In this document: in pieces, positions 1-5,213 of the stretch | How the letters are laid out: the number at the start of each line of letters is the position of its first letter | Numbering within the stretch: the first letter of the stretch is position 1 | From: JBFHQE01 sp041592335 | Lineage (GTDB): Bacteria; Pseudomonadota; Gammaproteobacteria; Thiohalobacterales; Thiohalobacteraceae | Length of the DNA stretch: 6,033 bases | Direction: 5' to 3' | Assembly (NCBI GenBank): GCA_041592335.1 | Contig: JBFHQE010000040.1 | Span: forward strand, 1-6,033 | Program-made: the position numbers and the translations under genes | Notes under the pieces: model-generated | Told to the model about the DNA's origin: nothing | Seen by the model: only the letters and a program-made list of their open reading frames with translations | Database searches by the model: none

Positions 1-240
1 AAGCGGGAGGCGGTTTCGGGCTGTTTTTTCCAAAAGGTACGGGGGCGCAGTGCAGAAAACACGTGGATATAAGCCAGTTTTATGTTAAGTCGTTGAGCGT
101 GGAGCAGTTTTTCTGCCGGATTAGTCTTATTTATCCACCTCTTTACCTTAATTCTCCACGTGTTAGCCGTTTTTCTCCACATGCCGCTTTTCTGTGCCGC
201 CTTCTATCTTCTCTCTCTTATTTATTGAAAAGAAAGAAGA
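1..240. other. AT-rich, gene-poor left flank of the CRISPR array
   Basis: I see no convincing gene here. One plus-strand frame is open from position 3 to 347, but it reads straight into the CRISPR repeats, has no ribosome binding site and gives an atypical composition, so I do not call it. A minus-strand frame is open from an ATG at 183-181 to the left edge (about 61 codons, rich in K, R and W) and could be the start of a gene leaving the window, but it lacks a good Shine-Dalgarno. Just before the array lie a pyrimidine tract (about 200-220) and a purine tract (about 226-240), giving an AT-rich stretch that could serve as a leader if the array is read on the plus strand. CACGTG occurs twice (60-65 and 157-162). 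Confidence 0.5.
131..193. repeat. Three 21-bp-phased degenerate repeats, DnaA-box-like core
   Basis: The core TTATCCACC starts at 131, TTCTCCACG at 152 and TTCTCCACA at 173, exactly 21 bp apart, which is two helical turns. The first two 21-bp units agree at about 13 of 21 positions; the third shares mainly the core. The cores match the Escherichia coli DnaA box TTATCCACA at 8, 7 and 8 of 9 positions. Plasmid iterons are commonly 17-22 bp, so an origin or copy-control element is possible, as is a protein-binding array in a CRISPR leader. There are only three degenerate copies and no rep gene in view, so function is unproven. Confidence 0.4.
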
Positions 241-408
241 AGTGTAACCGACTAAGGTCTATCTGCAATTCACAACCCAAGGATAGCGAACGTCATTTAT
301 CGCGGCAGTGTAACCGACTAAGGTCTATCTGCAATTCACAACTTTGATTGGACGACCTATGACAGCCGCTTTAGTGTAACCGACTAAGGTCTATCTGCAA
401 TTCACAAC
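241..408. CRISPR. CRISPR mini-array: three 36-nt repeats, two 30-nt spacers
   Basis: Three identical 36-nt repeats lie at 241-276, 307-342 and 373-408, separated by unrelated 30-nt spacers at 277-306 and 343-372, so the period is exactly 66 bp. The repeat begins AGTGTAACCGAC and ends GCAATTCACAAC. The bases flanking the three copies differ, which fixes its limits. Read on the minus strand it starts GTTGTGAATTGC and ends GGTTACACT; a GTTGT start with a near-complementary ACA(A/C)T end is the look of type II repeats. A 36/30 geometry is usual for class 2 systems (II, V or VI), not for the 28-nt I-E/I-F arrays common in gammaproteobacteria. All copies are perfect, so there is no degenerate terminal repeat to give direction. 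No cas gene or convincing tracrRNA anti-repeat is visible. Subtype and orientation are inference; the array itself is directly seen. Confidence 0.93.
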
Positions 409-487
409 AATACCAGATGGAAATGAGGGTTTGAGTTGGTACGCCTGATGCACTCCTGGCTGGATTCCCGATAACAAGGAAGAACAA

Positions 488-799
488 ATGTATATATCCA
501 GCAATGTCTACTCAGCTGCTGCCATGCAAGCGGCAACGACTGGCCATGCCACCGGCAAAACCTCGCCGACGAATGAGGTGCGGCAAAATAGCGTGCCTGC
601 TCAGGGACAGTCATATCTGAGAGAGCTGGCGGAGCAGGTTGATCCGACCAATATGTCGCGCAACGATGCCTGGCTTATCGGCGATACGCTGGCGCGCTCG
701 GGTGAATCGGAGATGGCGATGACGTTCATGGCGCAGGGGATGATTCTGGTTGAAGAGAAGGCGGCATGCGAAGCGCCACGCCGGATGATGCGATCATGA
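488..799 (+). CDS. Small hypothetical protein, 103 aa, first of a coupled pair
   Basis: I do not recognise this protein. It has a good Shine-Dalgarno, AAGGAAG at 476-482, five bases before the ATG, so the start is well supported. The N-terminal 45 residues are rich in Ala, Ser, Thr and Gln and look flexible. A more ordered part follows, roughly residues 46-93, containing the stretch DPTNMSRNDAWLIGDTLARS and then a Met-rich helix (MAMTFMAQGMIL). There is no signal peptide or membrane segment, so it is probably cytoplasmic. The last nine residues (APRRMMRS and neighbours) may simply reflect reading into the overlap with the next gene. The stop TGA at 797-799 overlaps the ATG of the following gene by ATGA, so the two are likely translated together. 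It begins 79 bp after the CRISPR array, but nothing in it suggests a Cas function. Confidence 0.7.
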   Translation: MYISSNVYSAAAMQAATTGHATGKTSPTNEVRQNSVPAQGQSYLRELAEQVDPTNMSRNDAWLIGDTLARSGESEMAMTFMAQGMILVEEKAACEAPRRMMRS

Positions 800-951
800 A
801 TGAAAGATTCAATATGTTTGAATCGTTACACAGCCAGATTGAATTTCATCGCTCCATGGGTCAGTCCGCGGAACGGCTGGAAAAGGCGCTGGCTTTTCTT
901 GAAAAGCTGCAGGTTTCCGCAACAACGCCTGGAATAGACACCTACACGTAG
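796..951 (+). CDS. Small hypothetical protein, 51 aa, second of a coupled pair
   Basis: Unrecognised. I start it at ATG 796-798 because this forms an ATGA overlap with the stop of the upstream gene, typical of translational coupling; the frame is also open upstream to an ATG at 766, but that would overlap the previous gene by 34 bp. The product is mostly helical and charged: residues about 5-40 (for example SLHSQIEFHRSMGQSAERLEK) could form an amphipathic helix or short coiled coil, and the tail is Thr-rich. No signal peptide or membrane segment. Only 18 bp separate its TAG from the stop of the convergent AraC-type gene, with no clear terminator between them. Its presence as a pair suggests a complex or regulator/partner arrangement, which is inference. 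Confidence 0.6.
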   Translation: MNERFNMFESLHSQIEFHRSMGQSAERLEKALAFLEKLQVSATTPGIDTYT

Positions 952-969
952 TCTGACCGTTCTTTTGAT

Positions 970-1920
970 TCAGCCCTGACCGGATGCGCGGGCCGCCGTG
1001 CGATGTTCCTGCGGACTCATGCCGCGCACGCGTTTAAAGGCGGCGCTGAAGGCGAAGGGTGTTGCATAACCAACTTTCTCCGCCACCGTGCTGACCGATT
1101 CATCGGGTTGTGCGAGCAGGTCTGCCGCCAGCGCCATGCGCCAGTTTTTCAGAAAGGTCATCGGCGGTTCACCCACGAGGTCCTGGAAGCGCCTCGACAA
1201 CGACGCGCGTGACGCTCCGGCGGCAGCGGAGAGTTGTTCCAGTGTCCAGTTACGCGCCGGGTCTTCATGCATTAACTGCAGGGCGCGTTCGACAATGCGA
1301 TCGCCCTGAAAACGCCACCACTCGGGTCGATTGGAGTCCTGTTGCGCAAACCAGGCCTTGAGTACGGCGGTGACCAGTAAATCCAGCAGGCGATCCAGCA
1401 CGGCGGCCTGACCCGGTTCGTCCTTGACAACCTCGTCGCACAGCAGCGGCACCAGTGGCGATTCCCAGTCATCATGACGAATGCTCAGCACAGGGGGCAG
1501 GGCGCGCAGCAGGCGATCGCTGATATCGCTCAGATGTTCGTAAGCGCCAACCAGAAAAACGGTTGAGCCTTCGGGGTCATTACCCCAGTTTCTCACGCCA
1601 TGCATCATCGAATCATGCAGAGAGTTGCCATCCAGATCGCAACACTGTTGTCCTGGATGAATGATGAGCTGCGGGGTTCTCTGCGAATTGTCGGCAAGAT
1701 TGTAATGCGTCGGGGTGCGTATCACCGCGATATCGCCCGGGCCGATCTGGATCGGGTCGCCCTCGTCCGGCACAACCCAGAAATCTCCCACGACACCCGC
1801 GATCAGCGTCAGCGGCGAATCGGCGATATCCCTCAGTGACCATGGCGCTGTCATCACGGCGCGCAGGGCAAAGGCGCCACGGGCGCGCGGTGCATCCAGT
1901 AATCCCCCCAGAGTGTCCAT
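970..1920 (-). CDS. AraC-family transcriptional regulator, cupin sensor plus double HTH
   Basis: DNA-binding regulator of the AraC/XylS family, 316 aa from the chosen start. Residues about 1-185 match the cupin-type sensor domain of this group, opening with DTLGGLLDAPRARGAFALRA and the APWSLR motif, then the PGDIAVI turn. The C-terminal AraC domain spans about residues 220-306, with first helix-turn-helix at 226-246 (LEQLSAAAGASRASLSRRF) and second at 276-297 (VAEKVGYATPFAFSAAFKR), ending in the conserved GMSPQEHR. An upstream in-frame TTG at 1965 would add 15 residues, but the ATG at 1920-1918 matches where the sensor domain starts. No Shine-Dalgarno is visible before it; a TATACT -10-like hexamer (minus strand, 1933-1928) sits so close that the transcript may be leaderless. 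It is divergent from the mini-ORF, NmrA-like and DUF1772 genes, which it probably controls in response to a small ligand. The ligand is unknown. Confidence 0.9.
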   Translation of the reverse strand: MDTLGGLLDAPRARGAFALRAVMTAPWSLRDIADSPLTLIAGVVGDFWVVPDEGDPIQIGPGDIAVIRTPTHYNLADNSQRTPQLIIHPGQQCCDLDGNSLHDSMMHGVRNWGNDPEGSTVFLVGAYEHLSDISDRLLRALPPVLSIRHDDWESPLVPLLCDEVVKDEPGQAAVLDRLLDLLVTAVLKAWFAQQDSNRPEWWRFQGDRIVERALQLMHEDPARNWTLEQLSAAAGASRASLSRRFQDLVGEPPMTFLKNWRMALAADLLAQPDESVSTVAEKVGYATPFAFSAAFKRVRGMSPQEHRTAARASGQG

Positions 1921-1932
1921 GCAGCCAAGTAT

Positions 1933-1946
1933 ATACGAATACGTAT
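1933..1946. promoter_or_regulatory. Inverted repeat upstream of the AraC-type gene
   Basis: ATACG at 1933-1937 and CGTAT at 1942-1946 form a perfect 5-bp inverted repeat around AATA. It lies 13 bp upstream of the regulator ATG and touches a minus-strand -10-like TATACT (1933-1928). A protein bound here would block transcription of the regulator, so autoregulation is a reasonable inference. The arms are short and chance occurrence is possible. Confidence 0.35.
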
Positions 1947-2019
1947 GAAACTGAGCATTCCGCAAATGGTGTCCCCGCGTGCTGGCGAATAGAGTTATCC
2001 GCAGCTGAGCAAGCGAATT

Positions 2020-2038
2020 TTAAGTTAATCGAACTTAA
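2020..2038. promoter_or_regulatory. Palindromic operator candidate before the plus-strand operon
   Basis: TTAAGTT (2020-2026) and AACTTAA (2032-2038) form a perfect 7-bp inverted repeat around a 5-bp centre, AATCG. It lies in the divergent intergenic region, 5 bp upstream of the strong ribosome binding site of the mini-ORF. Binding here could control transcription start or early elongation of the NmrA/DUF1772 operon. AraC-family proteins usually bind direct repeats, so a symmetric site hints at a second, dimeric regulator, or it may be an mRNA hairpin near the ribosome binding site. Confidence 0.5.
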
Positions 2039-2057
2039 CCAGCAGGAGGGAGAAAAC

Positions 2058-2129
2058 ATGTCTCTGGAGAATGAAACAACTATGCGCCGACTTGTCGACG
2101 AGGTAATTAACAGCCCATCCATGCAATAA
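2058..2129 (+). CDS. 23-aa mini-ORF: leader peptide or truncated SnoaL-like gene
   Basis: A short ORF preceded by one of the best ribosome binding sites in the window (AGGAGGGAG at 2044-2052, six bases from the ATG), so it is probably translated. The peptide, MSLENETTMRRLVDEVINSP followed by SMQ, resembles the first helix of SnoaL-like/NTF2-fold small proteins (often of the form ...LVRRFFEEVINxG...), which commonly occur beside NAD(P)-binding and DUF1772 genes. I therefore think it is either the remnant of such a gene after an internal deletion, or a leader peptide for the operon. It has no run of a regulatory amino acid as in attenuator leaders. It stops 28 bp before the NmrA-like gene. Confidence 0.5.
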   Translation: MSLENETTMRRLVDEVINSPSMQ

Positions 2130-2131
2130 GC

Positions 2132-2144
2132 TGCCGTAACGGCA
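2132..2144. other. Small hairpin between mini-ORF and NmrA-like gene
   Basis: TGCCG (2132-2136) and CGGCA (2140-2144) pair around a TAA loop, directly before the Shine-Dalgarno AGGAGA (2147-2152) of the next gene. It could tune translation of that gene or protect mRNA ends. A 5-bp stem is short, and no T tract follows, so it is not a terminator. Confidence 0.3.
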
Positions 2145-2157
2145 AAAGGAGATAATC

Positions 2158-3000
2158 ATGAACAACATTACATTGGTATTAGGTGGAACAGGAAAAACCG
2201 GTCGTCGCGTCGCGGAGCGGTTACGGGCGCGCGGTATTGCCACGCGTATTGCATCGCGCGCGGCCAGTCCATCCTTTGACTGGAATGATGCCAGTAACTG
2301 GGAAGCGCTTCTTGAGGGTGTGACGGCCGTTTACATCAGCTACGCGCCTGATCTCGCCATTCCCGGCGCAACGGATGCGATTCGTCGTTTCGTTAAGCTG
2401 GCGGTGTCGCGCGGTGTCAAACGCCTGGTGCTGCTTTCCGGGCGCGGTGAGCAGGAAGCGCAGGCCTGTGAGCGGATTGTTCAGGCGACGGATGTGGAAT
2501 GGACTATTGTCCGCGCCAGCTGGTTTATGCAGAACTTCTCGGAAGGCGAGTTTCTGCCCATGGTGCAGCAGGGCGTGATTACGCTTCCCGCCGGCAATAT
2601 TCCCGAACCCTTCATTGATGTGAATGACATTGCGGACGTGGCGGTCGCGGCATTGAGCGAAGAGGGACATGCCTATGAGGTGTATGAAGTCACGGGTCCG
2701 CGCTTGATGACGTTTGAACAACTAGCCCGGGAGCTGTCTGAAATTTCAGGTCGCGAGGTGCAGTTTGTTCATATCCCAAGAGAAGATTTCAACCAGGCGA
2801 TCACGGCTTCGGGCGCGCCCGACGACATCGCGTGGCTGCTTAATTATCTTTTCGAAACCGTGCTGGATGGCCGTAATGCCAGCCTGAGTGATGGCGTGCA
2901 ACGCGCCCTGGGTCGCGAGCCAGCGGATTTCCAGGATTTTGCGCGCCGGATCGCCAGGCGGGGTGTCTGGAATAATCAAAGCGGGGTGGATGCCGCATGA
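2158..3000 (+). CDS. NmrA-like atypical SDR, NAD(P)-binding oxidoreductase
   Basis: A 280-aa NAD(P)-binding protein of the atypical short-chain dehydrogenase group (NmrA / NAD(P)H-binding, relatives include azoreductase- and ergot-biosynthesis-type proteins). The Rossmann nucleotide loop GGTGKTGRRV is at residues 9-18. The segment TRIASR (29-34) holds arginines where NADP phosphate is often bound. Further family landmarks are RLVLLSGRGE (89-98), WTIVRASWFMQNF (115-127) and PFIDVNDIADVA (151-162). The classical catalytic YxxxK is not in its usual place, as expected for this branch, which contains both reductases and redox sensors. Length is typical. AGGAGA at 2147-2152 lies five bases before the ATG. 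The stop overlaps the next ATG (ATGA at 2997-3000), so it is coupled with the DUF1772 gene. It may reduce a quinone-, flavin- or carbonyl-type substrate; the substrate is not determinable here. Confidence 0.9.
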   Translation: MNNITLVLGGTGKTGRRVAERLRARGIATRIASRAASPSFDWNDASNWEALLEGVTAVYISYAPDLAIPGATDAIRRFVKLAVSRGVKRLVLLSGRGEQEAQACERIVQATDVEWTIVRASWFMQNFSEGEFLPMVQQGVITLPAGNIPEPFIDVNDIADVAVAALSEEGHAYEVYEVTGPRLMTFEQLARELSEISGREVQFVHIPREDFNQAITASGAPDDIAWLLNYLFETVLDGRNASLSDGVQRALGREPADFQDFARRIARRGVWNNQSGVDAA

Positions 3001-3485
3001 GCTTTATTCAACTTCTGCCAATGATCTTGGTCTTGCTGGGAAGCGCAATTATTGCCGGTGTGTTCTTTGCCTTTTCCAGCTTCATTATGAAAGCCTTTGC
3101 ACGCCTGCCTTCCTCGGAAGGCATGGCGGCCATGCAATCGATTAATGTCGTGGTGTTGAACCCGCTGTTCCTGGGTGTGTTCATGGGCACGACGGTCATT
3201 TCCCTGCTGGTTACGATCCTTGCCATCAAGGGATGGGGAATGCCCGCGGCGCCTTATTATCTGGCGGGTGCCGGGTTTTACATCGTCGGGACATTCCTGG
3301 TTACGGGCCTGGGTAATGTGCCGTTGAATAACCGGTTGGCGGCGATTGAACGCAACGATCCCGCTGCCAGCGAAATCTGGCGGCACTACCTTGATCGTTG
3401 GACCCGGCTTAACACCTATCGCACGCTGAGCGCGACGATGGCTGCCCTGATGATGTTAATTGGGTTAATGAAGGCGTATGCCTGA
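2997..3485 (+). CDS. DUF1772 (anthrone oxygenase-like) membrane protein
   Basis: A 162-aa integral membrane protein of the DUF1772 family, which includes fungal anthrone oxygenases. Four hydrophobic segments are seen at about residues 6-28, 52-77, 86-106 and 143-160. Family landmarks are FFAFSSFIMKAFARLP (23-38), the Asn-Val-Pro-Leu-Asn motif at 107-111, and WTRLNTYRTLSA (135-146). Length and topology are normal for bacterial members. The start is fixed by the ATGA overlap with the NmrA-like gene. Bacterial members often sit beside NAD(P)-binding proteins and AraC or TetR regulators, as here. A cofactor-free oxygenase activity on an aromatic or quinone-like compound at the inner membrane is inferred from the fungal relatives and is not shown by the sequence. 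It is the last gene of the operon; a strong hairpin follows 14 bp after the stop. Confidence 0.88.
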   Translation: MSFIQLLPMILVLLGSAIIAGVFFAFSSFIMKAFARLPSSEGMAAMQSINVVVLNPLFLGVFMGTTVISLLVTILAIKGWGMPAAPYYLAGAGFYIVGTFLVTGLGNVPLNNRLAAIERNDPAASEIWRHYLDRWTRLNTYRTLSATMAALMMLIGLMKAYA

Positions 3486-3498
3486 AGATGTTTCTCAT

Positions 3499-3522
3499 GT
3501 GCTGCCCTTCTCAGGGCAGCAC
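3499..3522. terminator. Strong hairpin downstream of the DUF1772 gene
   Basis: GTGCTGCCC (3499-3507) and GGGCAGCAC (3514-3522) form a perfect 9-bp, GC-rich stem with a 6-nt loop TTCTCA, 14 bp after the stop of the DUF1772 gene. There is no run of T on either side, so it is not a canonical Rho-independent terminator; it may stabilise the 3' end, assist Rho-dependent termination, or act for the convergent minus-strand operon as well. The rest of the 255-bp gap up to 3740 shows no gene. Confidence 0.5.
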
Positions 3523-3740
3523 GCGAGAGGCGGAACCAATCAGTCGAAGGGTATAGTGAATTCGAGCATGATGTTCTGATTTGCACCGGATTGATGGCTG
3601 GATAGGTCTGATAAGGTGGTTTTGAATTGGTATGTCTCATGGTGGTGAAAACGAAAGAAACCCGGGCGCGTTGTCAGCTCTGGAGTTGTGGCATTCATGG
3701 GGTATGTAACCGAAGTTAGAGGCCCTGGATTATGCCGTCA

Positions 3741-5213
3741 TCACTTTCCGTTAACAGCCTGATTACACTCGGTGATCAAGTGCGAGTTTGCGCTGGCGAT
3801 GCAGCGCAAACGTAGCATTTCAACGGGTTGGCCATTCGCTTTGGTCAGGCGAATGCGCATGGGCAACAGTTCCTTTGGTGTGCCGAACAGATTGTCTATT
3901 TCATCCAAGTAGCGCTGTGCCGACACATAGTCATGCTTGTCGAATGCCAACTCGAGTAGCGCAAGGTAGGTCGAATAAGGGGCTGCATCGGTTGCGTATG
4001 CTTTGTTCAGATTGATCTCGGCATGTTGCTGTTTGCCCTCGGCGGCGCGCATTTCGTACATAAACATACGCGTATAGGGGTCTTCGCCAATAGTCCCTCC
4101 CAATGATCTGGCAGCCGTGCTGCTGGCCATGCGAATGTCATTGGATTCGATCCGTATCAGTTCGGCCTTGTGTACATGACGATATTGAGCGATCTGGCTG
4201 GAGAGAGGCTGGCTCTTGAATACATGCTGGTATTCAGCCTGCTTAAAGGAAGGGTGCGGTCGTTGCAGATGTTTGTCTTTCAAGTAATCGCGCACCCGGG
4301 ATTTTCGTGCCGCAGCAGAGTCGTGCTCGGCTGACAGTTGTTGTTCCAGGTTTTTCCCCAGTTGGGTGAAGGCATCACTGATTTGCTGTTTGACTGCCTC
4401 GGCAGAAGGTGTCTGTTGCGTTGGTGCAGCTGTCAGTTGCGGTTGCGATGCCAGCCAGTCTTTGCGTTGTAGGGTATTGGTCTCGATCTTCTTCATGAGA
4501 CGTACCATCGCATCTGCATTATAACCACTGGCCACCAACAGATCGGTTCCCAGTGCATCGGCTTCATTCTCCTTGCCGCGCGCCCAGGCGGGGAACACCG
4601 TTTTCTCAACAATCCACGCCATGGCACGAGCCCGCGTAAAATCATCACTGACTCCCTGATTGTTGGATCGCTTGTACACATCTAGCGCACCGGAAACCCA
4701 ACTGCTGGCCTCTCGCAAGCTATCAGAGCCGTGGTGATGTAGCAACAGGTGGGACACTTCATGGCCGAGTAGTGCTGCCAGTTCATCTTCACTTTCCAGA
4801 GTCTTCAAGGTGCCGAGGCTGATGAAAATAGAACCGTGCGGCAGGGTGAATGCTCCAAATTCATTTTCCGGGCTGACATAAACCTTCGCATCAATCGGAT
4901 GGCCTTTCCAGCCCTGTAAGACCCGGGTAAGCACCTCGTTGCAGTAATTCTGAAGCTGGGGAAGGTTGCCTACGGTGCGGTTGCCATAACGCCAGTAATT
5001 TATATCGGCCTGTCGTTCTTCTTGAGTGGCAGGTTCAGAAGGGTTGTCGTCCTGTAATGCAGCTTCCAGCATGGTTCCTTCTAGATTTTCCGTTCGATCT
5101 CCGGCGCCGAACATGCCTTTGACAGAACTGGTGACATCCTTGATGCCAGTTGACTTGCAACCGGCTGCCAGCAACGTGACCAGCGATAAAGCAATTATGG
5201 TTTTAACAGACAT
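3741..5213 (-). CDS. M48-family zinc metalloprotease lipoprotein with TPR-like C-terminus
   Basis: A 490-aa envelope protease. Residues 1-19 form a lipoprotein signal ending LLAAGC, with Cys19 as the lipidated residue and Lys at +2, which favours the outer membrane facing the periplasm. The M48 catalytic domain spans about residues 75-250: the substrate-edge strand GAFTLPHGSIFIS (120-132), the zinc motif HEVSH (151-155; His151, Glu152, His155) and the third ligand in ENEAD (Glu215, Asp219). All key residues are present, so it should be active. An Ala/Gln-rich linker follows (about 255-300), then helical, TPR-like sequence (about 385-455) and two cysteines near the end (471, 483). The family relative BepA degrades or assembles outer membrane proteins, so a protein-quality role is plausible. 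It starts within the end of the upstream gene (19-nt overlap), preceded by GGGGGAGAAGGG. It is the last gene of its operon. The natural substrate is unknown. Confidence 0.93.
   Translation of the reverse strand: MSVKTIIALSLVTLLAAGCKSTGIKDVTSSVKGMFGAGDRTENLEGTMLEAALQDDNPSEPATQEERQADINYWRYGNRTVGNLPQLQNYCNEVLTRVLQGWKGHPIDAKVYVSPENEFGAFTLPHGSIFISLGTLKTLESEDELAALLGHEVSHLLLHHHGSDSLREASSWVSGALDVYKRSNNQGVSDDFTRARAMAWIVEKTVFPAWARGKENEADALGTDLLVASGYNADAMVRLMKKIETNTLQRKDWLASQPQLTAAPTQQTPSAEAVKQQISDAFTQLGKNLEQQLSAEHDSAAARKSRVRDYLKDKHLQRPHPSFKQAEYQHVFKSQPLSSQIAQYRHVHKAELIRIESNDIRMASSTAARSLGGTIGEDPYTRMFMYEMRAAEGKQQHAEINLNKAYATDAAPYSTYLALLELAFDKHDYVSAQRYLDEIDNLFGTPKELLPMRIRLTKANGQPVEMLRLRCIASANSHLITECNQAVNGK

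Noticed and set aside
84..100. Possible tracrRNA anti-repeat (TTAAGTCG-TTGAGCGT against the repeat's complement)
   Set aside because: Only two four-base blocks match with gaps; this is within chance and no terminator or long anti-repeat follows.
63..347. Plus-strand ORF of 94 codons reading through the first two CRISPR repeats
   Set aside because: It has no ribosome binding site, runs across CRISPR repeats and spacers, and its repeated peptide is just the translated repeat.
1613..2122. Long minus-strand ORF (169 codons) overlapping the start of the AraC-type gene
   Set aside because: It is a shadow frame: the AraC-type frame shows clear family motifs and the overlap also covers the divergent promoter and mini-ORF.
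2221..2721. Minus-strand ORF of 166 codons inside the NmrA-like gene
   Set aside because: Antisense shadow of a well-supported gene; no ribosome binding site or recognisable motif.
3617..3640. Similarity of this stretch to 423-446, just downstream of the array (18 of 24 bases)
   Set aside because: Several ungapped matches this good are expected by chance in a window of this size.
3705..3714. TGTAACCGA shared with the CRISPR repeat
   Set aside because: A 9-base match to a 36-base query is expected about once by chance in 6 kb on two strands, and nothing around it pairs further.
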